From positions 62,001 to 126,000 of the forward strand of contig NZ_PQHZ01000011.1 of NCBI RefSeq assembly GCF_003385185.1: a stretch of 64,000 bases of DNA, given 5' to 3'. Below, piece after piece: positions 7,270 through 15,361 of the stretch. Source of the DNA: Amycolatopsis palatopharyngis. GTDB lineage: Bacteria > Actinomycetota > Actinomycetes > Mycobacteriales > Pseudonocardiaceae. Position 1 is the first letter of the stretch. The number at the start of each line of letters is the position of its first letter. A model generated the notes under the pieces. That model saw only the letters and a list, made by a program, of their open reading frames with translations. It was not told where the DNA came from and searched no databases. Made by a program: the position numbers and the translations under genes.

Positions 7270-8265
7270 GTGAGCGGTTCGGATTCGAGGATTCCCCTGT
7301 TCGCCACGATGCAGCGCATCCCCGGCGGGCTCATGCTCATCCCACTCGTGCTCGGTGCCCTCGTCGGCACCCTCGCCCCCGGTGCACTAGGGATCGGCAG
7401 CTTCACCACCGCCCTGTTCGAAGAAAGCGCACTGCCGTTCATCGCGCTGCTCATCTTCGCCACCGGCACCCAGGTCACCGCACGCACCGGCGGCCCCATC
7501 CTCGCCACCGCGGGCACGATGCTGCTGATGAAAAGCCTCATCCCCGCCGGTCTGGTGGTGCTACTCGGCTTCGGTGTCGGCATCGACGGCATCCTCGGTG
7601 TCTCACTGCTCGGCCTGCTCGCCTCGATCGACAACAGCAACGGCGGACTGTGGCTTGCCTTCTCCGGACAGTACGGCGACGAACGCGACCGTGGCGCCTA
7701 CCTCGCGAGTGCCATCAACGACGGCCCGTTCCTGACGCTGCTCTTCCTCGGCGCCTCCGGCTTCGGTGACATCCCGCTGCTCGCCCTGGTCGCTGCCATC
7801 GTGCCGTTCCTCCTGGGCGTGCTGGTCGGCAACATCGACTCGGAGTGGGCTCGCGTTGTCCAGCCCGTGCCGAACATCGTCATCCCGTTCTTCGCCTTCT
7901 CCCTCGGCACCGGCATCGACCTCGGCGACATCGTCACAGGCGGCCTCACCGGCCTCATCATCGGACTGATCGTCGCCCCCGTGACCGGGTTCCTCGTCTA
8001 CCTCGGCTACCGGTTCATCCTGCGCCGCGGCGCCATGTCCGGCATCGGTTTCGCGGCGGGCACCACCGCAGGCAACGCCATCGCCACACCGGCCGTCGTC
8101 GCGGCGGCCGACCCCCGCTTCCAGGAGTTCGTCGGCACGGCCACCGCCCAGGTGGCGGCGTCCGTGCTGGTCACCGCGATCCTCGCTCCCCTGCTGGCCT
8201 CACTGGCGCTCAAACGCTCCGGCGCCCTACGCTCCTCCGACACGGCCAAGGCAACACCGGCATGA
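7270..8265 (+). CDS. kdgT: 2-keto-3-deoxygluconate permease family transporter
   Basis: The protein has 331 residues and about ten hydrophobic segments. KdgT-family signatures are clear: MQRIPGGLMLIPLVLGAL at the N-terminus, GSFTTALFEESALPFIALL, SLLGLLASIDNSNGGLWLA, and GFAAGTTAGNAIATPAVVAA near the end. The family imports 2-keto-3-deoxygluconate and related sugar acids with protons. The GTG start at 7270 is fixed by AAGGAGG six bases upstream. It overlaps the downstream kinase by ATGA. Its partners act on four-carbon acid sugars, so the real cargo may be erythronate or threonate rather than KDG. Confidence 0.85.
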   Translation: MSGSDSRIPLFATMQRIPGGLMLIPLVLGALVGTLAPGALGIGSFTTALFEESALPFIALLIFATGTQVTARTGGPILATAGTMLLMKSLIPAGLVVLLGFGVGIDGILGVSLLGLLASIDNSNGGLWLAFSGQYGDERDRGAYLASAINDGPFLTLLFLGASGFGDIPLLALVAAIVPFLLGVLVGNIDSEWARVVQPVPNIVIPFFAFSLGTGIDLGDIVTGGLTGLIIGLIVAPVTGFLVYLGYRFILRRGAMSGIGFAAGTTAGNAIATPAVVAAADPRFQEFVGTATAQVAASVLVTAILAPLLASLALKRSGALRSSDTAKATPA

Positions 8266-9539
8266 GCGCCGACGTGGCCATCGTCGCCGATGACCTGACA
8301 GGTGCCGGCGACACCGCAGTCGAGTTCTCACAGGCGGGGTGGACCGCCGAACTGCGTCTGCGCGAGGGCGGCAGTGACGCCCAGGTGATCGCCGTGACCA
8401 CGGACAGCCGGGCCTGCCCGGACGCCGAAGCCGCCGCACGGGTGCGGCGGGCGGTCGAAGGAGTCGCGCAGGCACGGGTCCGGCACCCGTTCAAGAAGAT
8501 CGACTCGACGGCGCGCGGCCCGATCCGCGCGGAGGTCGACGCGATGCTGGACGTGCTGCCGGCCGGAACGCTCGCGCTCGTCTGCCCCGCGTTCCCCGAA
8601 CTCGGTCGCACGGTTGTGGACGGCACGCTGCTCGTGCACGGTCAGCCTGTCGCCACCACCGCGGCCGGGAACGACCCGGTCACGCCGGTGACCGAGAGCC
8701 ATCTGCCGACGCTGCTCGACGCGCCGCTCGTGCGCCTCGACCCACAGGGGTCGCCTCGAACGTGGGCCGAGCAGGCGCGGACAGCAGGCCGGAACGCCGG
8801 CCGACTTGTGGTGGTGGTGGACGCCGCCGACGACGACGAGCTGAACCGGCTGGCGCAGACAGTGGTCGAACTCGGCGAACTCGCGCTTCCCGTCGGCTCC
8901 GCCGGGCTCGCCGTTCCGCTTGCCCGCCGGTGGCGGGCGAACCCGCCGGCAGCGACGTCGCCATCCGTTCCGCCCCCATCCGGGACAGCCCCGTCCGGGA
9001 CGAGCCTGGTCGTGGTGACGAGCCTCAACACCACGTCGCGGGAACAGGCACGTGCCCTCGCCGAGCAGGGAGCGCAGCATCACGAACCGAGCGAACTGCA
9101 ACTGACCGACGACTCGGCGTGGAGCGCCTTCGTCGAGGGTGTGCTCAACGCGGCAGGCGAACAACCGGCCAACCTGCTGATCACCGCACCCGACCGCGAC
9201 CGCGCCCGGGTCGCGCCCGCACTCGCCGCTCGCCGGATCGCGGAGGTGGCGGCACAGATCGTGCGGTGCCACGGCATCGCCGGTCTTGTCGTCACCGGCG
9301 GAGACGGCGCCCGCTCGCTGCTGGACGGCCTCGACGGCAGGGGCATCCGGCTGCACGGCCACGTCGCGCCCGGAGTGGCTATGGGAGTCCTCGTCGGCGG
9401 CTGGGCTGCGGGAATCCCCGTGGCGACCAAGGCGGGTGGCTTCGGTAAGCGAGACATCTTGATCCGGGCCGCCGACGCGGTCCGACAGACAGACGCGGTC
9501 CAAGAGACAGCGGTATCGAAGGCAAGGAGCAGCCCGTGA
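8262..9539 (+). CDS. Four-carbon acid sugar kinase (OtnK/DtnK family)
   Basis: The protein has 425 residues. The N-terminal domain starts VAIVADDLTGAGDTAVEFSQ, the nucleotide-binding signature of the family, and carries HPFKKIDSTARGPIRAEVDA in the middle. The C-terminal domain has LVVTGGDGARSLLDGL and ends with TKAGGFGKRDIL, the conserved closing motif. Known members phosphorylate D-erythronate, L-threonate or D-threonate at C4; related enzymes take other acid sugars. It overlaps kdgT and pdxA2 by 4 bp each, so the three are translationally coupled. Which acid is used cannot be told from sequence. Confidence 0.88.
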   Translation: MSADVAIVADDLTGAGDTAVEFSQAGWTAELRLREGGSDAQVIAVTTDSRACPDAEAAARVRRAVEGVAQARVRHPFKKIDSTARGPIRAEVDAMLDVLPAGTLALVCPAFPELGRTVVDGTLLVHGQPVATTAAGNDPVTPVTESHLPTLLDAPLVRLDPQGSPRTWAEQARTAGRNAGRLVVVVDAADDDELNRLAQTVVELGELALPVGSAGLAVPLARRWRANPPAATSPSVPPPSGTAPSGTSLVVVTSLNTTSREQARALAEQGAQHHEPSELQLTDDSAWSAFVEGVLNAAGEQPANLLITAPDRDRARVAPALAARRIAEVAAQIVRCHGIAGLVVTGGDGARSLLDGLDGRGIRLHGHVAPGVAMGVLVGGWAAGIPVATKAGGFGKRDILIRAADAVRQTDAVQETAVSKARSSP

Positions 9540-10579
9540 ACGACCAGCAGGTGCCCACTCTCGCTCTCACCCTGGGCGACGTCGCCGGGATCGGGCCAGA
9601 GATCACCGCCCGGACCCTGCTGCAGCACGACGAACTCCGCGCCGTCTGCCGCCCGGTGGTGATCGGCGACGCCGAGGCGCTGCGCAAGGCCGCAGGGATC
9701 GTGGGCGCCGACCCGGCCGCGGTGCACGTGATCGGCTCCCCTCGCGATGCCACCAACGATCCCCGCACGATCGAGGTCGTGCAGGACGGACCGCCGCTCG
9801 GCCACGTGCCCTACGGCGAGCTGAGCCCCGAGGCAGGTGACGGCGCCGCCCGGTTCGTGATGACCGCCTGCGCTTTCGCGCGTGACGGCCTCGTCAACGG
9901 GATCGTGACGGCGCCGCTGAACAAGGCGGCGATGCACGCCGGTGGCCACAACTGGCCCGGCCACACCGAACTGCTCGCCCACGAGTTCGGCGTCGCCAAC
10001 TTCAGCCTCGTGCTCTCCGCGGGTGAGCTGTACTTCTTCCACCTCACCACGCACGTGTCGCTGCGCGACGCGATCGACGGCCTCACCCCGGAACGCACGG
10101 ACAACGTACTCCGGCTCGTCGGTTCCTTCGCCCGTGCGCTCGGGCGCCCGCAGGAGGCGATCGGTGTCGCCGGGCTCAACCCACACGCCGGGGAGAACCG
10201 TCTGTTCGGCGACGAGGACGCCGACATCCTGGCCCCGTCGGTGGAACGGGCACGCGCTGCCGGGATCAACGCCGCCGGCCCGTTGCCCGCCGACGCGCTC
10301 ATCCCGGCCGCCGTGCACGGGAAGTGGAAGTTCGTGGTGGTCTGCTATCACGACCAGGGCCATGCACCCTTCAAGGCGGTCTACGGCGACGACGGCGTGA
10401 ACATCACCGTCGGGCTTCCGGTGGTACGCGTCTCCGTCGACCACGGCACGGCGTTCGACATCGCCGGGCAGGGCATCGCCCGGGAAGCGAGCCTGGTGCT
10501 CGCGACCCACAGGGCGGCCGAGCTCGCCCCCGGCTGGGGCCAGGTGTGGGAGACCGCTCGCGCCAGCGAGGCCTCCTAG
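9536..10579 (+). CDS. pdxA2: PdxA2-type 4-phosphoerythronate/threonate dehydrogenase
   Basis: The protein has 347 residues across the whole PdxA fold. Visible motifs are LALTLGDVAGIGPEI at the N-terminus, VTAPLNKAAMHAGGHNWPGHTELLA (metal-binding histidine region), GLNPHAGENRLFGDED, CYHDQGHAPFKAVYGD and GLPVVRVSVDHGTAFDIAG. PdxA2 proteins oxidise 4-phospho-D-erythronate or -threonate; the product loses CO2 to give dihydroxyacetone phosphate. The partner kinase immediately upstream makes that assignment much more likely than pyridoxine biosynthesis. GTG start at 9536 within a GTGA overlap. Confidence 0.88.
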   Translation: MNDQQVPTLALTLGDVAGIGPEITARTLLQHDELRAVCRPVVIGDAEALRKAAGIVGADPAAVHVIGSPRDATNDPRTIEVVQDGPPLGHVPYGELSPEAGDGAARFVMTACAFARDGLVNGIVTAPLNKAAMHAGGHNWPGHTELLAHEFGVANFSLVLSAGELYFFHLTTHVSLRDAIDGLTPERTDNVLRLVGSFARALGRPQEAIGVAGLNPHAGENRLFGDEDADILAPSVERARAAGINAAGPLPADALIPAAVHGKWKFVVVCYHDQGHAPFKAVYGDDGVNITVGLPVVRVSVDHGTAFDIAGQGIAREASLVLATHRAAELAPGWGQVWETARASEAS

Positions 10580-10590
10580 ACTCACGCTCC

Positions 10591-11454
10591 ATGAGCACCG
10601 ACCGGAAGGACACGCGACCGCTGCACCAGCAGGTCGCCCAGTCGTTGCGCCAGCAGATCCTCGGCCACGACCTGCCACCGGGGGCCGTGCTGCCCAGTGA
10701 GGCCGAACTGTGCGCCGGGTTCGGCGTCGGACGCAGCGTCGTCCGCCAGGCCGTCGCGGGACTCGCGAACGACGGCCTCGTGATCCGCAGGCAGGGTCGT
10801 CCCACTGTGGTGGCCTCCCCCGCCGAGTACCGCCGCCTGGTGCAACGCGCTACCGGGTTGTTCGAGCAGTTCGCCAACCGTGGTCAGGAACTGCGCACGA
10901 CGGTGCGTGAGCTATGTCCTGACGAGCCGCCGCCCCGGGCGCGGGAGTTCCTCGGCACCTCGACGGGTCTGCGGCTGGAACGGATCCGGCTGGTCGACGG
11001 CGACCCGCTGTCGTACGTGCGTACCTGGCTGTCCACGGAGCGGGTGCCGGGTCTGCGCGCGTCCGACCTGACCGACGCGTCCCTGCACCAGTTCCTCATC
11101 CGGTCCTACGACCTGCGTCCCGTCAGCGGGCGGCGACAGGTCCGCGCCGTCGCCGCGGACGATATGCTCGCCGAGGCACTGCAGGTGGTTGCCGGTGGGC
11201 CGCTCCTGCTCCTGGAGGGAGAGACGAACGACCAGCACGGCCGACCACTCGAGTGGTTCTCCGCCTGGCACCGGGCCGACCGAGTGGTGTTCGACATCGA
11301 CGTCTCCGAGACCGCGGAGACGGTACGGATCGACGCGCTGGACTCCGGACAAGACGTTTCCCGCCCGGACAACCCCGCGCCACACGAGGTACCACCCGCG
11401 AACCTGGCGCGCGCTCGCAGCCTGCTTGCCGAGCTGCAGCAGCTGCTCGGCTGA
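10591..11454 (+). CDS. GntR family regulator with UTRA domain
   Basis: The protein has 287 residues. The N-terminal GntR winged helix (about residues 10-75: RPLHQQVAQSLRQQILGHDL, LPSEAELCAGFGVGRSVVRQ) is followed by a UTRA ligand-binding domain (about 90-245) with LRLERIRLVDGDPLSYVRTW and RVVFDIDV. UTRA domains bind small sugars or sugar phosphates. It starts 11 bp after pdxA2 and is the last gene of the kdgT operon. It probably represses the operon through the 27-bp palindrome upstream of kdgT, with a pathway intermediate as inducer. Confidence 0.9.
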   Translation: MSTDRKDTRPLHQQVAQSLRQQILGHDLPPGAVLPSEAELCAGFGVGRSVVRQAVAGLANDGLVIRRQGRPTVVASPAEYRRLVQRATGLFEQFANRGQELRTTVRELCPDEPPPRAREFLGTSTGLRLERIRLVDGDPLSYVRTWLSTERVPGLRASDLTDASLHQFLIRSYDLRPVSGRRQVRAVAADDMLAEALQVVAGGPLLLLEGETNDQHGRPLEWFSAWHRADRVVFDIDVSETAETVRIDALDSGQDVSRPDNPAPHEVPPANLARARSLLAELQQLLG

Positions 11455-11511
11455 GCGCGCCCCCTCGACGAGCGGTGTCAGAGGCCGCCAGTGTTCACAG
11501 ACGCTCAGTGT

Positions 11512-11715
11512 TCAGAGACGACTGGTATCCACAGGCGGCCGGCGCTTCAGCGTCAGGTAGTGGTCGCCGAGTGCCGGCAGCAAGTCGCCGGGCAGGACGT
11601 CGACCACCTCCGCACCGTTGCGTCGCAGCAGGGCTGATGACATGCCTGCGCTCGGCGAGCGTGTTCGGCCGCCGACGCTCCATACACCGGCGCGGCGTCG
11701 CCGCGACCCGTCACC
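11512..11715 (-). pseudogene. DUF58 protein C-terminal remnant
   Basis: The minus strand reads ALLRRNGAEVVDVLPGDLLP and ALGDHYLTLKRR, close to the usual ending of DUF58 proteins, which is (V)EVVDAPPxxLxPALADRYLxLKA. Upstream, in a different frame, DAAPVYGASAAEHARRAQA fits the preceding helix of that family. The two parts are out of frame and nothing else of the gene is found. I am recognising a short, decayed motif by eye, so the call is tentative. Confidence 0.4.
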
Positions 11716-11885
11716 AGTCGATGACAGCACCACAGTGCCTGTTAGGTCGGGCGCAACCCAACTGTCGTCAGGCAGGGGGTCGGTCGTCTGTCAACGCCGG
11801 TCGAAATCTGACCTCCTGGTTCCGCTTGGGTTCCAGGGCGGATTCAGCTGGTTGTCACAACACCTCGTGATCGTGGAGGTGTTTC

Positions 11886-12160
11886 ATGGGTCGCCGACAG
11901 CGAGCAGCGGATCGGGCGTTGCGTCCGGCGATGCGCTCGCCCGGGCATCCGAAGTTTCAGCGGGAGATCGAGTCAGCGTTCTGGGACGAGATCGCCAAGG
12001 GCTTGCTGGCCGAGGAGGCCGCGAGGGCAGTCGGCGTGTCACCGCCGGCCGGTGTCCGCTGGTTCCGCAACGGTGGCGGTATGCCACCGTTCAACCTGAA
12101 ACCGCCCTCGGGCAGGTATCTGTCGTTTCCTGAGCGTGAGGAGATCGCGCCGCTGAAGGC
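11886..12160 (+). pseudogene. IS30 family transposase N-terminal remnant
   Basis: MGRRQRAADRALRPAMRSPG, AFWDEIAKGLLAEEAARAVG, WFRNGGGMPPFNLKPPSGRY and LSFPEREEIAPLKA form the N-terminal helix-turn-helix region of actinobacterial IS30 transposases. The match stops after about 90 residues, where the frame runs directly into an IS630-type sequence. The DDE catalytic region of IS30 is absent. Confidence 0.75.
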
Positions 12161-12427
12161 CCCCATCCATCGAGCCAAGGCTACCCAGCAGCTCACGGCC
12201 TCCACCCACGGACAGCTCACCCTGATCTTCCTGCCCGCCTACTCCCCACAGCTCAACCCGACGAATGGGTCTGGAAGCACGTAAAACACCACCAGCTCGC
12301 CCGCCGCGACTTCACCGACCGAGCCGACCTCAATCCCGCACCATCGCAGCGCTACGACGACTGCAGAAACTACCGACTCGTACGAGTAATCTTCGCCAAC
12401 CCCAACCCGTCACGGTCGACCTACTAA
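12161..12427 (+). pseudogene. IS630 family transposase C-terminal remnant, frameshifted
   Basis: The sequence HRAKATQQLTASTHGQLTLI, then FLPAYSPQLNP is the C-terminal catalytic segment of IS630 transposases. The conserved DEWVWKHVK follows only after a one-base shift (near 12260), and the frame then continues ARRDFTDRADLNP to a TAA at 12425-12427. The N-terminal two thirds are missing: the fragment is fused directly to the IS30 remnant. Confidence 0.75.
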
Positions 12428-12499
12428 AATCTCCTCAGTAAGCAGGCAATGACCTGAACCGGGTTGGAATGATTTTGTGTGGTGGTTCCGGATCGACCG

Positions 12500-13696
12500 T
12501 CAGCGGCGGCGCCCCGCGCGAAGGTGCGACCGAGCGGCCAGCACCGTCACCGCGGCGAGCAGGCTCACCACGCCTGCTCCCGTCCACGCTGCGGCGTACC
12601 CGTGCTGCTCTACAACGATGCCGAATGCCAGCGGTCCGAGTCCCGCCCCCAGCGAAAGGCCTGTCTGCACGAAACCGGTCGCCGCAGCGGGCGATCTGCG
12701 ATACCACGTGACGATCGCGTAGTGGAACACGCCCGTCCACGCCCACCCGACGACGAAGCCCAGGATCGCGCCGAGTACGAACAAGATGTGGTTGTCCCCG
12801 GCGAGCAGGAGGTAGCCGGCGGAGCCGGTTCCCAGCAGCATCGCGATGACGCCGAACCTGCTTCGGTCAGGAGCGCGGTCAACGCCCCAGCCGAGCACGA
12901 TCCGGGACATCATCGTTCCCCAGGCAAGAAGCGCGTAGAGCCAACCTGCGGTGGACGGCGCGAACTCGATGGAGACGGCGGAGTCGACCAGGAAGGCCCC
13001 GAGCGACGTGGCGGCCGCGGCGCCGAGAAAGCCACCGGCCGTGAGGAACAGCAACGACGTGAGGGGCGCTTCGCTGTCGCGTAGCGTCGCTTTCCTGTTG
13101 CGTCGGGGAGGACGACGCTCCGTGTGCCGCAACCACAGCCACCCCGCGTAGCAAACCGTGAGGATCCCTGCGATCGCGAACGCCCAGCGCCACCCCAGTA
13201 CCAACGCGACGGTCGGCACCGCGAACCCGCCGATCAACGCGGCGCCCGGCACGCATGACTGCTTGATACCGAACGCCAGCCCCAACCTGCGGACCGGGAT
13301 GGAATCCGACAGGAGCAGGTTGGCCGCAGGCTGTGCCATCGAGTTCGCCACCCCTGCCAGCGTCAGCGCCAACGCGAGATGGACCCAGGACTGCGCCATC
13401 GCCGCGGCCAGCATCGCCGAGCCGCTCATGGTGGCGGCCAGCGCAACCGCCCTTGCCGCGCCCAGCGTCTCGACGACCTGCCCCATCAGCGGTGAGCCGA
13501 CGGCACTGGTGATGAAGTACGTCGCGACGATGCCCCCGAGCACGGCAGCGCCGAAAGCGAGGTCCTCGCGTAGTTGCACGGCCAGCGCGCCGGTGAGAAA
13601 CACCGGAAGTACCGCCATCACGGCGATCACGACACCGCGCGCTGCCGATGATCTGTCGGTGAAGGCCGGATCCACTCCCTGCTCAGGAATCACCAT
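12500..13696 (-). CDS. MFS transporter
   Basis: The protein has 398 residues with twelve predicted membrane segments and a basic cytoplasmic loop (RHTERRPPRRNRKATLRDSE) in the middle. Family features include the loop RRLGLAFGIKQSCVPGAALIGG in the first half and YRRSPAAATGFVQTGLSLGAGLGPL in the second. Major-facilitator proteins exchange solutes with protons. The substrate cannot be read from sequence, but the next genes encode an FAH-family hydrolase, SDRs and an aldolase, so an organic acid is likely. The FAH gene ends 3 bp upstream, so they share a transcript. Confidence 0.85.
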   Translation of the reverse strand: MVIPEQGVDPAFTDRSSAARGVVIAVMAVLPVFLTGALAVQLREDLAFGAAVLGGIVATYFITSAVGSPLMGQVVETLGAARAVALAATMSGSAMLAAAMAQSWVHLALALTLAGVANSMAQPAANLLLSDSIPVRRLGLAFGIKQSCVPGAALIGGFAVPTVALVLGWRWAFAIAGILTVCYAGWLWLRHTERRPPRRNRKATLRDSEAPLTSLLFLTAGGFLGAAAATSLGAFLVDSAVSIEFAPSTAGWLYALLAWGTMMSRIVLGWGVDRAPDRSRFGVIAMLLGTGSAGYLLLAGDNHILFVLGAILGFVVGWAWTGVFHYAIVTWYRRSPAAATGFVQTGLSLGAGLGPLAFGIVVEQHGYAAAWTGAGVVSLLAAVTVLAARSHLRAGRRR

Positions 13697-13699
13697 GGC

Positions 13700-14551
13700 T
13701 CACGCGCTGCCGATCACGGGATTGCGCAGCACCCCCACTCCGGGAATGCGGCACTCGACGAGGTCGCCGGGCTGGATGTGAACCGCTCCCGGCGTGCCGG
13801 TCGAGATGATGTCACCGGGGAACAACGGCATCACCTTGCTGTGGAAGCTGATCAGGAAAGCGGGGTCGTAACGCATGTGCGACACCGTGTTGGCGCGATG
13901 TACTTTTCCGTTGATCACTGTCGAGACTTCCACGTCCGCCAGCGAGCCCGCGGCACTCACCGCCTCCTCCAGCGGAACGATTCGCGGACCGAAGGAGAAG
14001 AAACCGGGAAAGTTCTTCGACCGGGTGAGAAACCGCGGGTTGCGTTCGAGGATGTCCTCAGCCGTCTGGTCGAGCACAGGACAGACACCCGCCAGGTAGG
14101 ACAGTGCCTCTTCGGGCTCGACGTCACGGCAGTAGCGGCCGATCACCACGCCCAGTTCGGCCTCCGCCGTGGTCCGCCGGCTCTGCGCGGGGATCGGAAT
14201 GTCTTCGCCGGGGCCGATGACGGTGTGGTCGCCCTTGACGAAGGAGGCTGGCTCGTCGGGAACACTTTCGGTCAGGTCACTCGCGTGCTCGACGTAGTTC
14301 AGCCCGATACCCCACAGCATCCTCGGATGCCGGTAGGGCGCACCGAACGTGACCTCGTCCGGCGAACGGAAGACGCCGTCGGACGCGGCGGCGACGGCCT
14401 CCGCGAGCTGAGGTGCCGGCTCGGACCTGATAAGGGCGAGTAAGTCCCCGGAGAAGGTGGGTAGCAGGTCGCGGACCAGAGCCACACCGCGATGTGGCAG
14501 CACCACGGCGGGTAGCTCAACAGAGCCATTGTGGACGGAGGCAAGATGCAC
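13700..14551 (-). CDS. Fumarylacetoacetate hydrolase family protein
   Basis: The protein has 283 residues. A short N-terminal domain precedes the FAH catalytic domain (about residues 75-280) with YRHPRMLWGIGLNYVEHASD, AEAELGVVIGRYCRDVEPEE (two acidic metal ligands), then SKNFPGFFSFGPRIVPLEE and GDIISTGTPGAVHIQPGD. FAH enzymes hydrolyse or decarboxylate C-C bonds next to a carbonyl. With a nearby enolase-superfamily dehydratase and SDRs, a role as 2,4-diketo-3-deoxy-acid hydrolase (releasing pyruvate plus a hydroxy acid) is attractive, but this is inference. It is the second-last gene of a minus-strand run. Confidence 0.85.
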   Translation of the reverse strand: MHLASVHNGSVELPAVVLPHRGVALVRDLLPTFSGDLLALIRSEPAPQLAEAVAAASDGVFRSPDEVTFGAPYRHPRMLWGIGLNYVEHASDLTESVPDEPASFVKGDHTVIGPGEDIPIPAQSRRTTAEAELGVVIGRYCRDVEPEEALSYLAGVCPVLDQTAEDILERNPRFLTRSKNFPGFFSFGPRIVPLEEAVSAAGSLADVEVSTVINGKVHRANTVSHMRYDPAFLISFHSKVMPLFPGDIISTGTPGAVHIQPGDLVECRIPGVGVLRNPVIGSA

Positions 14552-14587
14552 GGCTTTGGCCTTCCTTCGTGTGACAGCGAAGCGGGG

Positions 14588-15361
14588 TCAGTAGGCGCGG
14601 ACCATCCCGCCGTCACAACGGATCTGCTCGCCGGTGACGTAGGAGGCCGCAGGGCTCGCGAGGAAGGCGACGACCGCGGCGAACTCGTCCGGTGTGCCGT
14701 AACGCCCGGCGGGAATCGTGGCCTCCGAACGTTTGCGCGCATCCTCCGCACTCACGCCTGCCCGTTCCCCCGCCACCCGATCCAGGGTCGCGACTCGCTC
14801 GGTATCGATCCGGCCGGGCAGGACCATGTTGACGGTCACCCCGTCCGGTGCGACCTCCGGAGCGAGGGACTTCAGATAGGCGGCCAGTGCGGCCCGACCG
14901 ATGTTGGACAACGCCAGCGGCTCGATCGGCTGCTGTACCCCGCTGGAGCCGATGGCCGTCACCCTGCCCCACCCGCGCTCACGCATTCCCGGCAGCACCG
15001 CGGCCACCAGCCGCTGGTGCTGGAGAAGGAGCTGGTGCAGAGCGGCGGACAGTTGTTCCTCGGTGATCTCCGCGGCGGTCGCCGGTGGCGGCCCACTGCT
15101 GTTGAGTACGACGATGTCGACCTGACCGAAGTGCTCCTCCGCTCGCCGCACCAGTGCCTCGGGTGCCGCGGGGTCGGTGAGGTCGAGTTCGACACCGATC
15201 GCGGACTCGAGCCGATCGGCCTCACTCCGCACCAGGTCACGACGCCGTGCTGCCATGACGACATTGGCGCCCTCGGCGCCGAGTGCCTTCGCGACCGCCA
15301 GCCCCAGCCCTGCGCTCGCACCGGGGACGACGGCCGTAAGTCCGTCCAATGTGTTCACCAT
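14588..15361 (-). CDS. SDR family oxidoreductase lacking the usual YxxxK pair
   Basis: The protein has 257 residues. It has a modified nucleotide-binding start (GLTAVVPGASAGLGLAVAKA instead of TGxxxGIG) and LNSSGPPPA in place of the NNAG motif. Where the catalytic Tyr-x-x-x-Lys should be, it reads LALSNIGRAALAAYLKSLA, so Tyr and Lys are replaced. It ends with the usual SDR C-terminus (SYVTGEQIRCDGGMVRAY). This divergent SDR subgroup (BKR-like) is known but poorly characterised. The ATG at 15361 overlaps the upstream DapA-family stop by one base (TGATG), arguing for coupling and the short start. Confidence 0.85.
   Translation of the reverse strand: MVNTLDGLTAVVPGASAGLGLAVAKALGAEGANVVMAARRRDLVRSEADRLESAIGVELDLTDPAAPEALVRRAEEHFGQVDIVVLNSSGPPPATAAEITEEQLSAALHQLLLQHQRLVAAVLPGMRERGWGRVTAIGSSGVQQPIEPLALSNIGRAALAAYLKSLAPEVAPDGVTVNMVLPGRIDTERVATLDRVAGERAGVSAEDARKRSEATIPAGRYGTPDEFAAVVAFLASPAASYVTGEQIRCDGGMVRAY

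Noticed and set aside
9080-10678. A 532-codon minus-strand frame opposite the kinase and pdxA2 genes
   Set aside because: It is a shadow of two genes with conserved catalytic motifs on the plus strand and has no recognisable domain.
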